DNA from: Diphasiastrum complanatum | Lineage: Eukaryota; Streptophyta; Lycopodiopsida; Lycopodiales; Lycopodiaceae | Direction: 5' to 3' | DNA: 64,000 nt | Assembly (NCBI GenBank): GCA_029204225.1 | Contig: CM055092.1 | Coordinates: forward strand, 10,753,806-10,817,805 | In this document: positions 13,410 to 24,170 of the stretch, in pieces | Position numbering within the stretch: the first letter of the stretch is position 1 | How the letters are laid out: every line of letters begins with the position of its first letter | Notes under the pieces: model-generated | What the model was told of the DNA's origin: nothing | Database searches by the model: none | Seen by the model: only the letters and a program-made list of their open reading frames with translations | Translations under genes and position numbers: made by a program

Positions 13410-16326
13410 ATGTCTTCTACTGATACTTCCCAGTCTCCGCGCTATACTATCCATCGTGATGTCCCATCTACAACGGACATCATGATTCTTCCTAGCACAA
13501 GCATGGTCACTCAGTGGATGACCCTTGCGGAGCCTATGACCCTTGCGGAGCCTCTACTTACTGTAATGGGTATTCATGAGAGAGCCTTTTGAGGACGCAT
13601 CAATATGGATTTCATCACTTTTGCGTTCAGTATGTGGAAGGAAGAGAAATCCAAGTTTTATATCACCTTCCAAGGAGCCACACACAAGGTGCGCGTCACT
13701 AAGGCTGCACTTGCGACTATAGGAATCTCATCCGGTACGCAAGCCTCACCCAATCACAAGCACGCCAAACAGGCCATCAAGCCATACATTGACCTCACCA
13801 ACGATCTGCACTGGACTAATGATGGCTAACTTTTGGAAGCCATCACTGAGCCTTCCATCCACGTCGCTGCCCAGCTGTTGAATCATTTCCTGATGGTTGG
13901 CAACCTTAGGAAAGACCGCATCACATCTCAAATCCTTCACAAGATAGTGGAGTCCCACACTAAGTTGGCCAAAGCCCCTCTTGAACCATATAACTGGTTC
14001 AAGACTGTTTCTAGTGAGCTCAAGCGAGCTATTAAGGCCAATACAAAGCAGTAGTTCACCGTTGGCTCTCTATTGCCCCTCTTAGCCGCTTCTCACTTAG
14101 AAAATAGAATCCATGGCTTCCACCTGGATTCTGTGCTTTCGGTTTACGAAGAAGCACCGGCCGATTCATCTCATCAGGCCTCAAGTTCTCATAGTCGTCG
14201 TCGTCCACGTAGCGAGATCGTAATTCTTGACTCGCCTTCCGTGTCACGACGTCGCACTAGGCATACCTCATCAACTGCGCTTCCACCCCCTGCTGCTGTT
14301 CGCACTGAACTTCCCATTTCCCTCGCCTCTGATGCTTCCCTTGCCTCTGCTCCCATACAAGGACGGTCTGTGACCATTGGGGCTACCATTTCCATCACAG
14401 CTGCCCAGGCCGCCTCACCCCTGCACACCGAAGCAACCTCACCCAACACACAGTTCTTCATGGATATGTTCGATGATTCCGACCCCCTTGGGGCCACCAA
14501 AATCTTTGAAATGCCCCAGAGCCCAGCACCCTTTGAACCCCAATCCCTTGGAAGCATATCCATGAATCTACTGTTGGCGTCGAAGATGCCAGTCAGCAAC
14601 CACCCACACAAGGTAGCCTAGCCACACTTCGGGTAGACACAACTGTAAAGTCACCAAAGCAGCTCGACACCACGGTGCCTGAAGGGTTTGAAGAAGAGGA
14701 TACTTTTGAAGAAGAAGAGACCTTGGCACCTATTCCACGCCTACCAAGGACAGTACCATCAGGGTCTCCTGCTGTTGCCACCTCCACGACCGTCGATTCT
14801 GGTGATGCTCTAGGGTTAGTTTCAGGCCTTGGGCAAGTGATCCAGTCTATGTTGAATAAGAAGAAGGAAATGGAACAGAGGATCTCTGATTTAGGATCCA
14901 AAAACACTATGATCAGCCAAAAAATTGTGCAGCTGGATCGAGAGGTGAAGATAGCCAAGCAACATGAAGAAAAGACTGAAAGCAAAAAGAAATTGGCCCA
15001 GCAACAAGCTGATCGCTTGGAAACCTACATCAGCTCCCTGCAAAACGCCCTGACAACCGCACAAGATCAGGTAGATAAGGCAGTGCAAGATGCCAAGCAA
15101 CAGGTGCAGTTGCTGAAGGGGCAATTATAGATGGCCGAAACAGATCGCACACGGCTTCAAGGTGAATTGGATGCGACCACCCTTGAGCGTGATGCCTATC
15201 TGCAAATGCAAATACCCGATCATCCGGTCACACCGACGGAGATTGCATATTTGTTCAAGAAAGTGGAAACATACAAAGTGGCCCTTTAAGGATTCCAAGG
15301 CCGCTTTGATAGGTTCAAAGGAGCAGCTTCAACCGAGTTGGCAAAGGCAAAAGAGACCATCAACGCCTATGAAAAAGCCGTCGCTCAAGTGTTGAAAGCC
15401 GGACCACAAATCCCCGTCCCGGTCATGCCGCAATTCTCCCCTTCACGCCGAGAAGCTGTACAAATGGATACAGGCTTTGATTCGAGCATGGACCAGGGGG
15501 GAGCTCCATATCTACAGATCAACTGCCAACCATACCGGTAGTACAAGCGGGTCCATCCTCATCAAGGACAAGCCATTTATTCAGAAGGCCAATCAGCGTC
15601 GAAGACCAGATCCAGACCTTCTTAAAACAACATCCACATGAGTCCTCGCGTGGTGGATGGGTTCTCAGATTTAAGACCTCCGAGATCGAGGCCGGCACTG
15701 GGAGAGCAGCCGGCATGGAGAATCACGGTTTTTGAGAAAACTCCGAAATCTTTTAGGAGTTACGTCGCCAGCCCTCGCCAGTTGCGAGTAGATCCTTATT
15801 ACGTGCCAATGCCACAAAGACATAAATGGAAAGATTTGGGATTGGCTATGGACAAAATCACCATCCATACGCCCAATTGGCCAATCATCCATCAGCCTTA
15901 CAGCTGGAACATTTTAGTGGACTTCCACCGTGCCTTACAAGCATATCAGAGAGAGTATGTCCACTCTCCAGATCCAACGGTGCGACAATCGGCAATGTTT
16001 GCAAAAGATCTAACTTTGTTGCCGTCAGTGGCAACCAAATGGGACGATTGCCTTCCTACCCTGGCATTCGATCAAATAAGCTGATGGCCTCAGAGCAAAT
16101 CAAAGATCAACTGCTGATTGCTCGACTGTATTTTCGTGCGGCTATGATGGGAGGCTCTTGGGAATCCCGCTTCACCTCATGGACAACTTCCAAGTGGATT
16201 GCCGGAGCCCACCGTTGTTTCCTGCCGCATAATTTGGATCTCAATACTGCACGCCTTGACTTTATGGAGAAGGTGCAGTATCATTTAATTAAGATTCGAC
16301 GTGAAGCCAATAAAAGTCTCCAATAA
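13410..16326 (+). pseudogene. extra 3' ORF of gypsy element, coiled-coil protein of unknown function
   Basis: I do not recognise this protein. One frame runs from ATG 13410 through in-frame stops at 13590 (TGA), 13827 (TAA), 14052 (TAG) and 14619 (TAG). After a frameshift at 14622-14675 the new frame continues past TAG 15128 and further stops to 16084, then shifts once more to a stop at 16326: nearly 970 codons. Parts seen: an N-terminal region with FITFAFSMWKEE and FKTVSSELKRAIK; a Ser/Arg basic patch (SSHSRRRPRS, VSRRRTRH) that could be a nuclear signal; an acidic patch (FEEEDTFEEEETL); a Lys/Gln-rich coiled coil at about 14840-15130; and a Trp-rich C-terminal region. It occupies the env-like position between pol and the 3' LTR. 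I see no signal peptide or membrane segment, so envelope function is not supported. Confidence 0.6.
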
Positions 16327-16365
16327 CTGCATATTGCAGGTGTCATGGGATCGCCACCAGTTTTG

Positions 16366-16376
16366 GTGGGGGATAC
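16366..16376 (+). other. polypurine tract
   Basis: Purine-rich GTGGGGGATAC directly before the LTR start TGTTGGAGAG. It is the expected plus-strand primer site. Confidence 0.75.
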
Positions 16377-17135
16377 TGTTGGAGAGTTTGTGGATCCCAA
16401 GGCAACCTAACCCTAGTTAATAAGTGAGAGGGATTTGGCACCCTGCGTGTGTAAGTCCAACCCAATGATCACATAGTTATTTGATTGATTAGTTAAAAGT
16501 TAATAAATGGACTTTAAGCCTTTTTGCGGGACTTTTAATGTCGCAGGGCCTAAATGTCAAGTTAGTGAATAAAGCTGGGTTTCTCTCCAATTTTGATGAT
16601 TCCCACACTTTTTAAAATTTGAATAAAAAGAGAGGCAAGACTAGACCAATAGGATTCAAAGGCCAGGGTCCTCCTCTCTACTATAAAAAGGGACCAACTG
16701 GAGTTGCTCCTGATGTTCATTTCCTCATTTCAATAAAGCATATTGGTTCTCTTTAGAAATGGATTGATGAATGCCCTTGCTCTTCCTCTCTTTTCCTCCA
16801 TTTCTCATGCTTTCTTTGGTATTTGCTAATTGTTGGATTTGATCATTATTGGGATTACTATTTCTTATGCTTTTTGTGAGAGAGAAAGGGAGAGAGAGAA
16901 GAGTAAGTTTCTATCATTGTTGTGGATTTAGAGTTAATGGAAGTAGGGTTAATGGATGTAGTGTTAATGCTTAGTGTTAATGGATGTAGTGTTAGATCCT
17001 CCATTCATGTTGAAATCTGAACTATACTATCGCTCTCATGGGAATGAACCTATGCGTGACAACTAACTCCGTCTCTTTGATGCTAGATTGACTAGATCTT
17101 GGATTCAGGTTAGGCAAGGAAAGAAACCCACTACA
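16377..17135 (+). repeat. 3' LTR of gypsy element, complete
   Basis: It starts TGTTGGAGAG and ends CCCACTACA, 759 bp. A TATA-like TATAAAAAGGG lies at 16682-16692, and a GAGAGAG tract and GGGTTAATGG repeats sit in the 3' half. The 3' half matches the reverse complement of 4197-4571; the first 230 bp match 51982-52210. Confidence 0.9.
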
Positions 17136-19189
17136 ATGGTAGCTCCTAGAAAAAAAAATAAAACAAAAGAGTTATAAGCAAGTTATAAAGGTAGTGATTC
17201 ACTAATCTTTAGAAGGGAGCAAACATGCAAGACATTATTGTTTTCATTTTTCTCTAATATTTTTTATTGCTTAAAAGAGACCCCTTTCAATATAATTATT
17301 GTTTTACTTTGTGTTAAGTTATTGCCTTTTCTTATCAAAATATATACTCTAAGAAGTGTACTTGTGGATCATTAGCAATATTAATCATAGTTATTGGCAT
17401 AACGAATACTGTGAACCTAAATGGGATAACAAAATGGGGACCATAGATGTTACGTATGTCTGACACAATGTGTCTATAGGAGTGGATATCCCAATTAACA
17501 ATAATAATGTAACTTGATTTTTGTTACGTGAAAGAAACATCAAATGGTAGGAGTTTCTAAATAGTAGAATATAGAGTTGTAATTTGTATTCTAGCTATGT
17601 CACTTTATCTACTTCATTGTACTAACTTGTTTTATATTTTTATGGTGGTATCATGAAAGGTATCAAGCCAATTTTGTTATGGTTTTTAAAAGTAAAATGC
17701 TCCATTGGCTAAAATTACCCTTTTATGCTACATTAAGTAGTCAAAAAGCATGATCTTGACTTCAAGAGGGACTGTGTGATACTCTTATTCTATCTTAAGT
17801 GTAATTATCTTTCCCTACAACTTTTTTATGTGAAATCGGCTATTTTTTTTTGTTGGGGTAGTACCTTGTCTTTTTTTAAGTGGCTCTACAAGCTTGCACA
17901 AATGGCTATGATGGCGAAATTAGCCTTTCTTATTATCCAAAACAATATGAGGGAGTCTATTATTGAGAACCACATGCCAAATTAATTGCACATCTCAAGA
18001 ATGCATTGGCAATAAGGATTATTGAGAGATCATTCAAAGCTCTAAGCCTTTTAGCAATGCTTTTGAAAATCAATTTATGGTTATCCATTGAAGAGATAAA
18101 AGATAAAAGTATATCCTTTACAAGCAAAAAAATTGAACCAAGGAAAGAGGGGAAATTTTTTTTTGTTTGAGGACCTATCTATAAAAAAAGTTTCACTTCT
18201 ACTATAGTTAGACTTAAACTTAATGTTTTTGTAATATTTTAAAAACTTTCTACGCTATGCTCTAAATTATCAATTATTCACAAATTTTGCAATTAGCAAC
18301 CATGTATAATACAACTTAGCACCAAAATTTATAGGCTTGTCATTGTAAGACAAGATGCCACATCAATAAAGTGCATAAAGTTGAAGTTAAGTTTTCCTAT
18401 CAAATGTGGGACATTTCTTTGATCTTTTCAAAGTTTAATCACACAATGTATATTGCATGACAAGTCTTGTCGCAAGTACAATCCTGTACTTTGCGCTCTT
18501 TTATGTACTCATATGTAGCACTTGTACTACAAAAACATGAAAAACTATATAAATTAAGAAACTAGTTCACATTGGTCACAAGAAACTATATGAGTTCAAT
18601 AGAAAGGCTTTGGCAAAAGCCCACCAATATGATGTATTATGTTGAATGATCAAAAAAATTAGGGAAAGTAATTAATTTGGCTCAAAAATTGGTCATTAAT
18701 TCCTAAAGTTTTACCCATCCATATGTAGAAAATTTATTTTTTGCTAACTTTGTCATACACGTACACAAGATTTAGCTTCATTGAGTATGGATGGTAAAAC
18801 TTGGGCAACTTCCTCTTAGCAAGCACATTAAACTTATAAGTTTTCTGGTAATGAGCTTGTATTTTCAAATTTGATTATTTCATTCTCGGTCCATGTTTTA
18901 TTAACAATTTCAAAGCATACTTTTGTACAAATGTGGACTTAAAAGATTTTGTTTGATTTTTCCCCCCATTGAAATGACTCTTTCAACGCAAATTATGTTC
19001 CTTGATAATCCAATTTCGTTTTACACGATCAAAGCTGGAAGACTCTGCCTTCTCTTTGTTATCAACTTCCATATCTTTTTATTCATCCTTATCATGCTCT
19101 ATCCTTGTCATTTTAGTATCTTGCTCCTTATATCTGATGTCAAGGTATGCTAACATGGTGATGCTTCACCATGAAAGTGTCGTAAAATG
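17136..19189. other. AT-rich intergenic sequence
   Basis: About 2 kb with no supported gene, no clear repeat boundary and many A/T runs. Short ORFs show no family resemblance. It is probably decayed transposon or spacer DNA. Confidence 0.45.
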
Positions 19190-19936
19190 GTGGTCATGAG
19201 CACAGCGGAAGCTCAATTGCTCAGAACGTAGGCATGTAGGAACAGAAACGCAATAGTTAGCAGTAGAATTATTCAAGTAGAAGAATTCATACAGATTGCA
19301 CAAATGAACGACACAGTAGTGAGACAAAAATTGCACTCTGGTAAAATATGAAGAATGAGTACAATAGCTTGAAGTAATAACTTCAGCTTGCTGAGCGTGA
19401 TAACGCTGGCTACAGATAACTCTGATCAAAAGAGAAATTCAATTAACACTTACATGGCTTGATTAAGCTAATACATAGATTTACAAGTGTCGAAAGAATA
19501 TATCTTACAAGCCTTTAAGGCTATTTACACCAGTCTTTGCATATGTACAAAGTTGGTAACCGCTTCACCGCCTTTGGGATATTTGGTTGTCCAGCTATTC
19601 TTAGGGTTGCTGATACATTTGGCGACGTCGGTTTGCACTTGGCCAGTGTGTCGCATTTTTGCGAAGTGCGAAAAAGACGAAGGTGACTAAAGAATGGTTA
19701 AGGAAACATTCTTTAGGCACCTTCGCCTAAAGAATGGTTAAGGATACATTCTAGCCACTTGGCCAGTGTGTCGCATTGTCGCAAAGGCGAAAGTGCCTAA
19801 AGAATGGTTAAGGAAAAAAAAAATTTAAAAAGGAAAAAAAAATGTGAAGGTCTGAAAACACATGTAGTCGGCCTTGGTTTTCAAGATGGTCATTACTTGA
19901 ACGATTTGTTTAAGACTGAGCATAAGAAATCTAACA
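19190..19936 (-). repeat. 3' LTR of integrase-less copia element
   Basis: In element sense it starts TGTTAGATTTCTTATGC at 19936. 19281-19936 aligns with the split right LTR (21834-21899 plus 22735-23718). It carries two short CTTCGCC/GAAGG blocks (19640-19810) where the right copy has a much larger array. The end near 19190 is approximate. Confidence 0.75.
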
Positions 19937-19946
19937 CTCCCCCTTA
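19937..19946 (-). other. polypurine tract
   Basis: On the minus strand this reads TAAGGGGGAG immediately before TGTTAG, the same PPT as at 24161-24170. Confidence 0.85.
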
Positions 19947-21260
19947 ATGTAGATCCTAAAAAACTTTGATCTTCAGATTTAAAGTATCGTTAAATCTGAG
20001 ATGTTGCTCTTTTGATAGAGCTTTTGTGAAGTAATCTGTTGCCATGTAGTTTGTTCTGAAGAAGATTAATTCTACTTCCTTGTTGTGCACTTTCTCTCTA
20101 AGGTAATGATACATGATTTCTATATGTTTGCTTCGAGAGTGAAATCTCGGATTGAGAGAAAGTGCTATTGTGCTTTGATTGTCACAATAGATTGTTGTAG
20201 GAAGTGTTTGTGTAAGATTGAGGTCTGCAAGAAGTTGCCTTAGCCAGATCGCCTCTTTGGTTGCATTTGTGACAGCTATGTATTCGAATCCGTTGATGAT
20301 AATGCAACTGAGGTCTACTTTCGGCTGTTCCATGAGATTGGGCCTTGGTTGTATAAAAATACAAATCCAGAAGTTGATTTTATGGTGTCGACATCTCCTG
20401 CCCAATCTGCATCTGTGTAGGCTTCAAGGATGTTGGCAGTTTGGCTGCCTCCGTAGCAGATGCTGAGAGTTTTCGTTGCTTGGATGTACTTCATGACCTT
20501 TCTTAGTGCTTTCCAATGAACTACGCTTGGATTTGACAAGAACTGGCTGAGTGTACTAATCAAATATGCAAGGTCTGGTTGCATGCAGATCATTGCGTAC
20601 ATCAGTGAGCCGATGATGGATTGAAATAGGTAGTGCTTCATTTCCCCCTTTTTTGCCTTAGTTTGAGGAGACTGTTCCTTTTATAGCTTTAGTCCAGGGT
20701 CAAGTGGAAAGTAACTGGGTTTGCAGTTGGCCATTCCATACTTTTCCAGCACGTTGTTGAGATATCATTGCTGACTGATAAAGATCAGTCTACTGGGTCG
20801 ATCTCATTGAATTTGGATTTTGAGACAATATTGGGCTAGTCATCTTGTATTCTTGGGCCAGCATGCATTTTGTATCCTTCATCAGATTCAAATTATTACT
20901 GAATAAGAGTGTATCATCAACATAGAGAGTGATGATGATGAAGTATTCTGATACAGACTTGAAGTAAACATTCGAGTCTGCTGAGTTTGAAATAAAACCA
21001 TTCTCTATCAGAAATGCATTGATCTTCTGGAACTAGGCTCTAGGTGGCTGTTTCAGCCCATAGAACGCCTTGTAAATTCTACATACAAGGTGTTGTTGCT
21101 TGTCGTTGAGTTTGTATCCCTCTGGTTGCGTCATGTAGATTTCTTCTTCGATGGTTCCATTGAGGAAAGTGGTCTGGACATCCATCTGGTGGACTTCAAG
21201 ATCTATTGCGGCTGCAAAGGAGAGGAGTAGGCGGATCGAAGCATGTTTGACAACTAGGCT
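19947..21260 (-). pseudogene. copia reverse transcriptase and RNase H, broken
   Basis: The minus strand carries the catalytic reverse-transcriptase motif LYVDDTLLFS near 20890-20925, then SIIGSLMYAMICMQPDLAY, AYTDADWAGD (RNase H start, catalytic Asp region), IYCDNQSTIALS, SKHIEIMYHYLREKV and TDYFTKALSKEQH. These are the classic copia RT-RNase H blocks in the right order. Frame breaks occur near 20400 and 20640-21260. The product would copy RNA to DNA and remove the RNA strand. Confidence 0.8.
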
Positions 21261-21833
21261 GAAGGTTTATGAATAATCCAGATCTGGAATATGGGAAAAG
21301 CCTTGGGCAACTAGCCTGGCCTTGTAAGGATTTAGCCTTCCTTCAGCGTCGTACTTTGCCTTGAATATCCATTTGCATGGGATTATATAGCTTTCGAATG
21401 GAGAAGTTGGCTTGCTGACTGAAGACAGGTCTTGTACTAGACTCTGAGCTGACATTTGCTGAAAATTGTTGTAGTTAAGATGGCCAAGTCTGAAATGCCA
21501 CAACATATCAGTTGATTCAGAAGTGGTTTTGTGAAGAGCTTGACTGTTATAAGAATAGCAATGGCTGAGTTTGTAAAGATAGCCGCTTCTTCTTCCGTAG
21601 GCTAGAACCTTCCAAGATTTGTCAAGGATTGTGCAGCTTCTGTATCAAGTTCGACCCTCCGACCTGAATCAATGATTCTGCTAACTGAGAGCAGATTCTT
21701 GGTCAGATTTGGAACGTGGAGAACGTTGGACAGCAACTTGACCTCACCTCTCTTGAATTCAACTCTGATTATTCCTTCATCTTCGATTGAATGTGATGAG
21801 TTGTCTCCAAGTTGCACAGATTGAAAAATGAAC
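21261..21833 (-). pseudogene. pre-integrase segment fused to RT start; integrase core deleted
   Basis: On the minus strand, LGDNSSHSIEDEG and VLHVPNLTKNLLSVSRI (21602-21780) lead to LWHFRLGHLNYNN at 21465-21506, which passes in frame into CKWIFKAKYDAEGR and NPYKARLVAQGF of the reverse transcriptase. Roughly 400 residues of integrase expected between these blocks are missing, yet the 79-codon junction ORF at 21267-21506 stays open. Upstream, the coding sequence is joined directly to LTR sequence at about 21834. Confidence 0.75.
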
Positions 21834-21899
21834 GACGTAGTAGTGAGACAAAAATTGCACTCTGATAAAATATGAACAATGAATACAATGGCTTGAAGT
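21834..21899 (-). repeat. terminal piece of 5' LTR, separated by insertion
   Basis: This stretch matches 19290-19357 closely (shared GTGAGACAAAAATTGCACTC). It continues, after the 830-bp insertion, at 22735. Confidence 0.8.
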
Positions 21900-22729
21900 T
21901 GTGAAAAATGCAAAAATAAGCTTGGTAGAGGCCAAAAATCTTGTATATAGATAAACACACATGTGTGGAGCCTGTTTCCACATGTAAAAATAGTGTACTT
22001 GTCATGTACCATAATCATATAGGTTGTACATATGATTTAATTCAAGTTCTAGTGGCTAAAAAGGCCAAAAACTAGTTTTCTAGATATATGACACATGGCA
22101 TCAATCTATTGATTGCATGAGCCAAATATTTTGGTTAGGTGTCATATCCCATGTGTAGAGGAAAGATCACACGTGTGGAATAAGCTGAAGTAGGCGAATT
22201 TTGAATTCTAGAAGATTTCCAAGTAGATCTCCATATAGAAGGAAAATGGACCAAAAGTGCTCAAAATAGAAGGTTTTGTCCAAGTGTCAGTTTTGCATGA
22301 TGAATCATCATATGACAAAGCACCTTCACACATGTGGGATCAAAGGGATGATTAGTACCACGAGCTCCCACTTATTGTATATATAGAGCTACATTTGGCC
22401 ATAATCAATGTGAGACACCAATCTTGGTTTTGGAAGAAATTTTGAGTGATTCTCTCCATTTGTCTACATTTGTTTTGATTCTTTTGAGGTTCTATCAATG
22501 TGTACTTGATTTTCAGGTTGGAGTTTGTACTCAGACAGTGTTTCACACGTGGGAAACCAGAAAGTACACCTACCTTCAATTAATGATTGTTCTTGTTAGG
22601 ATTTTGTGTCTAGAATTGATCTAGATTGATCTTAATGTCAAGTAGATTGATATCAAGTAATCTAACAACCAATCCCTCTTGAGGATCAGATTAGGATCCA
22701 CTCTTGGTCCTTTTTGTACTTTTTCCACA
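21900..22729 (+). mobile_element. nested solo LTR with 5-bp target duplication
   Basis: The unit begins TGTGAAAAATGC and ends TTTTTCCACA (imperfect inverted ends, TG...CA). GAAGT flanks both sides (21895-21899 and 22730-22734). Removing the unit and one GAAGT restores the sequence of the sister LTR at 19343-19390. A TATA-like TGTATATATAGAG near 22375-22388 suggests plus-strand orientation. No internal coding region is present, so it is best read as a solo LTR left by LTR-LTR recombination. Confidence 0.85.
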
Positions 22730-22734
22730 GAAGT

Positions 22735-23718
22735 GATACCTTCAACTTGCTGAGCATGATAATGCTGGCTACAGATAACTCTGATCAAAAGAGAAATTCA
22801 ATTAATACGTACATAGCTGGATTCAACTAATACATAGATTTACAAGTGTCGAGAAAAAATATCTTATAAGCCTTTAAGGCTATTTACGCCAGTCTTTGCA
22901 TATGTACAAAGTTGGTAACCGCTTCACCGCCTTTGGGATATTCGGTTGTCCAGCTATTTTTAGGGTTGCTGATACGTTTGGCGACGTCAGTTTGCCAATG
23001 TAGAAAAATGCGAAAAACCCGAAGGTGCCTTTAGATTGAAGGTATGCAACTCCTGAAGGCGCCCTTAGTTTAAAGGTAGCAAGAAAATCCAAAGGCGGCT
23101 GAAGCAAAAAGGCGAAAGCCGAAGGTGGCGAAAGCCGAAGGCGCTTTAAAAATGGTTTCTAAGGCATCCTGGTGACTTTGTTCACACTGTGAAAAAGGCG
23201 GCAAAAGCCGAAGGTGGCGAAAGCCGAAGGTGCTCTAGAAATGGTTTCTAAGGCATCTTGGTGACTTTGTTCACACTGTAAAAAAGGCAAAGAAGGCGGC
23301 AAAAGCCGAAGGTGGCGAAAGCCGAAGGCGGCGAAAGCCAAAGGTGCCTTAGAAATGGTTTCTAAGGCATTTTGGTGACTTTGGCCACACTGTAAAAAAG
23401 ACGAAGAAGGCGGCAAAAGCCAAAGGTGGTGAAAGCCGAAGGCGGCTAAAGCCGAAGGTGCTTTAGAAATGGTTTCTAAGGCATTCTACTGACTTTGGCC
23501 ACTTGGCCGTTGTGTCGCATTCTGGCCACTTGGCCAATGTGTCGCATTTTCGTGAAGTTCGAAAAAGGCGAAGTTGCCTAAAGTGTGGTTAAGGAAAAAA
23601 AAAATTTAAAAAGGGAAAAAAAATGTGAAGGTCTGAAAACACATGTAGTCGGCCTTCGGTTTTCAAGATGCTCATTACTTGGACGATTTGTTTAAGGCTA
23701 AGCATAAGAAATCTAACA
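22735..23718 (-). repeat. main part of 5' LTR of integrase-less copia element
   Basis: In element sense it starts TGTTAGATTTCTTATGC at 23718. It matches 19380-19936 except for an enlarged internal array (about 23000-23500). Shared landmarks include ACCGCTTCACCGCCTTTGGG. Confidence 0.85.
23000..23500 (-). repeat. LTR-internal tandem array of GCCGAAGG units
   Basis: Four copies of a roughly 90-114 bp unit. Each has an AAATGGTTTCTAAGGCAT core (near 23150, 23238, 23354 and 23467) and runs of AAAGCCGAAGGTGGCG. The sister LTR has at most small remnants of the motif. Confidence 0.85.
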
Positions 23719-23988
23719 GAAGGCTTCATGATCATCATTGACTTCGACATTCTGCTTCGTGTTGATAGCTACATTGGCTTGTTGATCGTGCTGTTTCTTT
23801 TTGTTGTTGTTGAACTTCAAAATTCGACAGTCCTAGATCTCATGGTTTGTCCTTTTGCAGTACTTGCAGACTAACTTTTTCTGAGCAAGTTGTTGATTAT
23901 GGGATTGACTTTGCTTCTGTGACTGCTCCTGATTGCTATCATTTTTCTTGGCAGCTTTCTTCTTCTGTTGCTTCTTTGTCTTCATCAA
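23719..23988 (-). pseudogene. copia gag zinc-knuckle scrap
   Basis: On the minus strand a Lys/Gln/Asn-rich stretch surrounds VCKYCKRTNHEI.DC, an intact CX2CX4HX4C knuckle interrupted only by a stop in place of one residue. It points away from the RNase H scrap that follows. Confidence 0.7.
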
Positions 23989-24163
23989 AATCAGGTATCA
24001 CTACCTTAGAGAAAAAGTGCAAAGCAATGAAGTGTCATTGGTTTACTGCAGGACAGATTTTATGGCAGCACATTACTTCACAAAAGCTCTATCAAAGGAG
24101 CACCATCTCAGATTTAACGACGTGCTAAATCCGAAGATCAAAGTTTTGCAGAATCCACATTAA
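23989..24163 (+). pseudogene. copia RNase H C-terminus
   Basis: The plus strand encodes YHYLREKVQSNEVSLVY and AAHYFTKALSKEHHLRF, ending in TAA at 24161-24163, which overlaps the polypurine tract as in intact copia elements. It is closely related to 19956-20110 of the minus-strand element. Confidence 0.8.
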
Positions 24164-24170
24164 GGGGGAG
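24161..24170 (+). other. polypurine tract
   Basis: TAAGGGGGAG directly before the LTR start TGTTGGATTT. Confidence 0.85.

Larger units (their letters stand above)
12801..17135 (+). mobile_element. Ty3/gypsy element, 3' portion with extra ORF and LTR
   Basis: This plus-strand segment has a CTTCGCC-motif region (12820-13160), a long decayed ORF (13410-16326), a polypurine tract and a complete 3' LTR. The LTR is the one found in part at 4197-4571 and 51982-52210. No gag or pol lies upstream; the 5' part is missing or was separated by later insertions. The left limit is approximate. Confidence 0.75.
19190..23718 (-). mobile_element. Ty1/copia element lacking integrase core, with nested solo LTR
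   Basis: A minus-strand copia element. Its 5' LTR lies at the right (to 23718) and its 3' LTR at the left (to 19936). PPT, RNase H, reverse transcriptase and a short pre-integrase segment lie between. PBS, gag, protease and the integrase core are deleted. The 5' LTR is interrupted at 21900-22729 by another solo LTR. The exact left end is uncertain. Confidence 0.85.

Noticed and set aside
14056-14985. Minus-strand ORFs of 126-140 codons in the gypsy 3' region
   Set aside because: They shadow the plus-strand coiled-coil ORF, which explains the open frames; no motif was seen.
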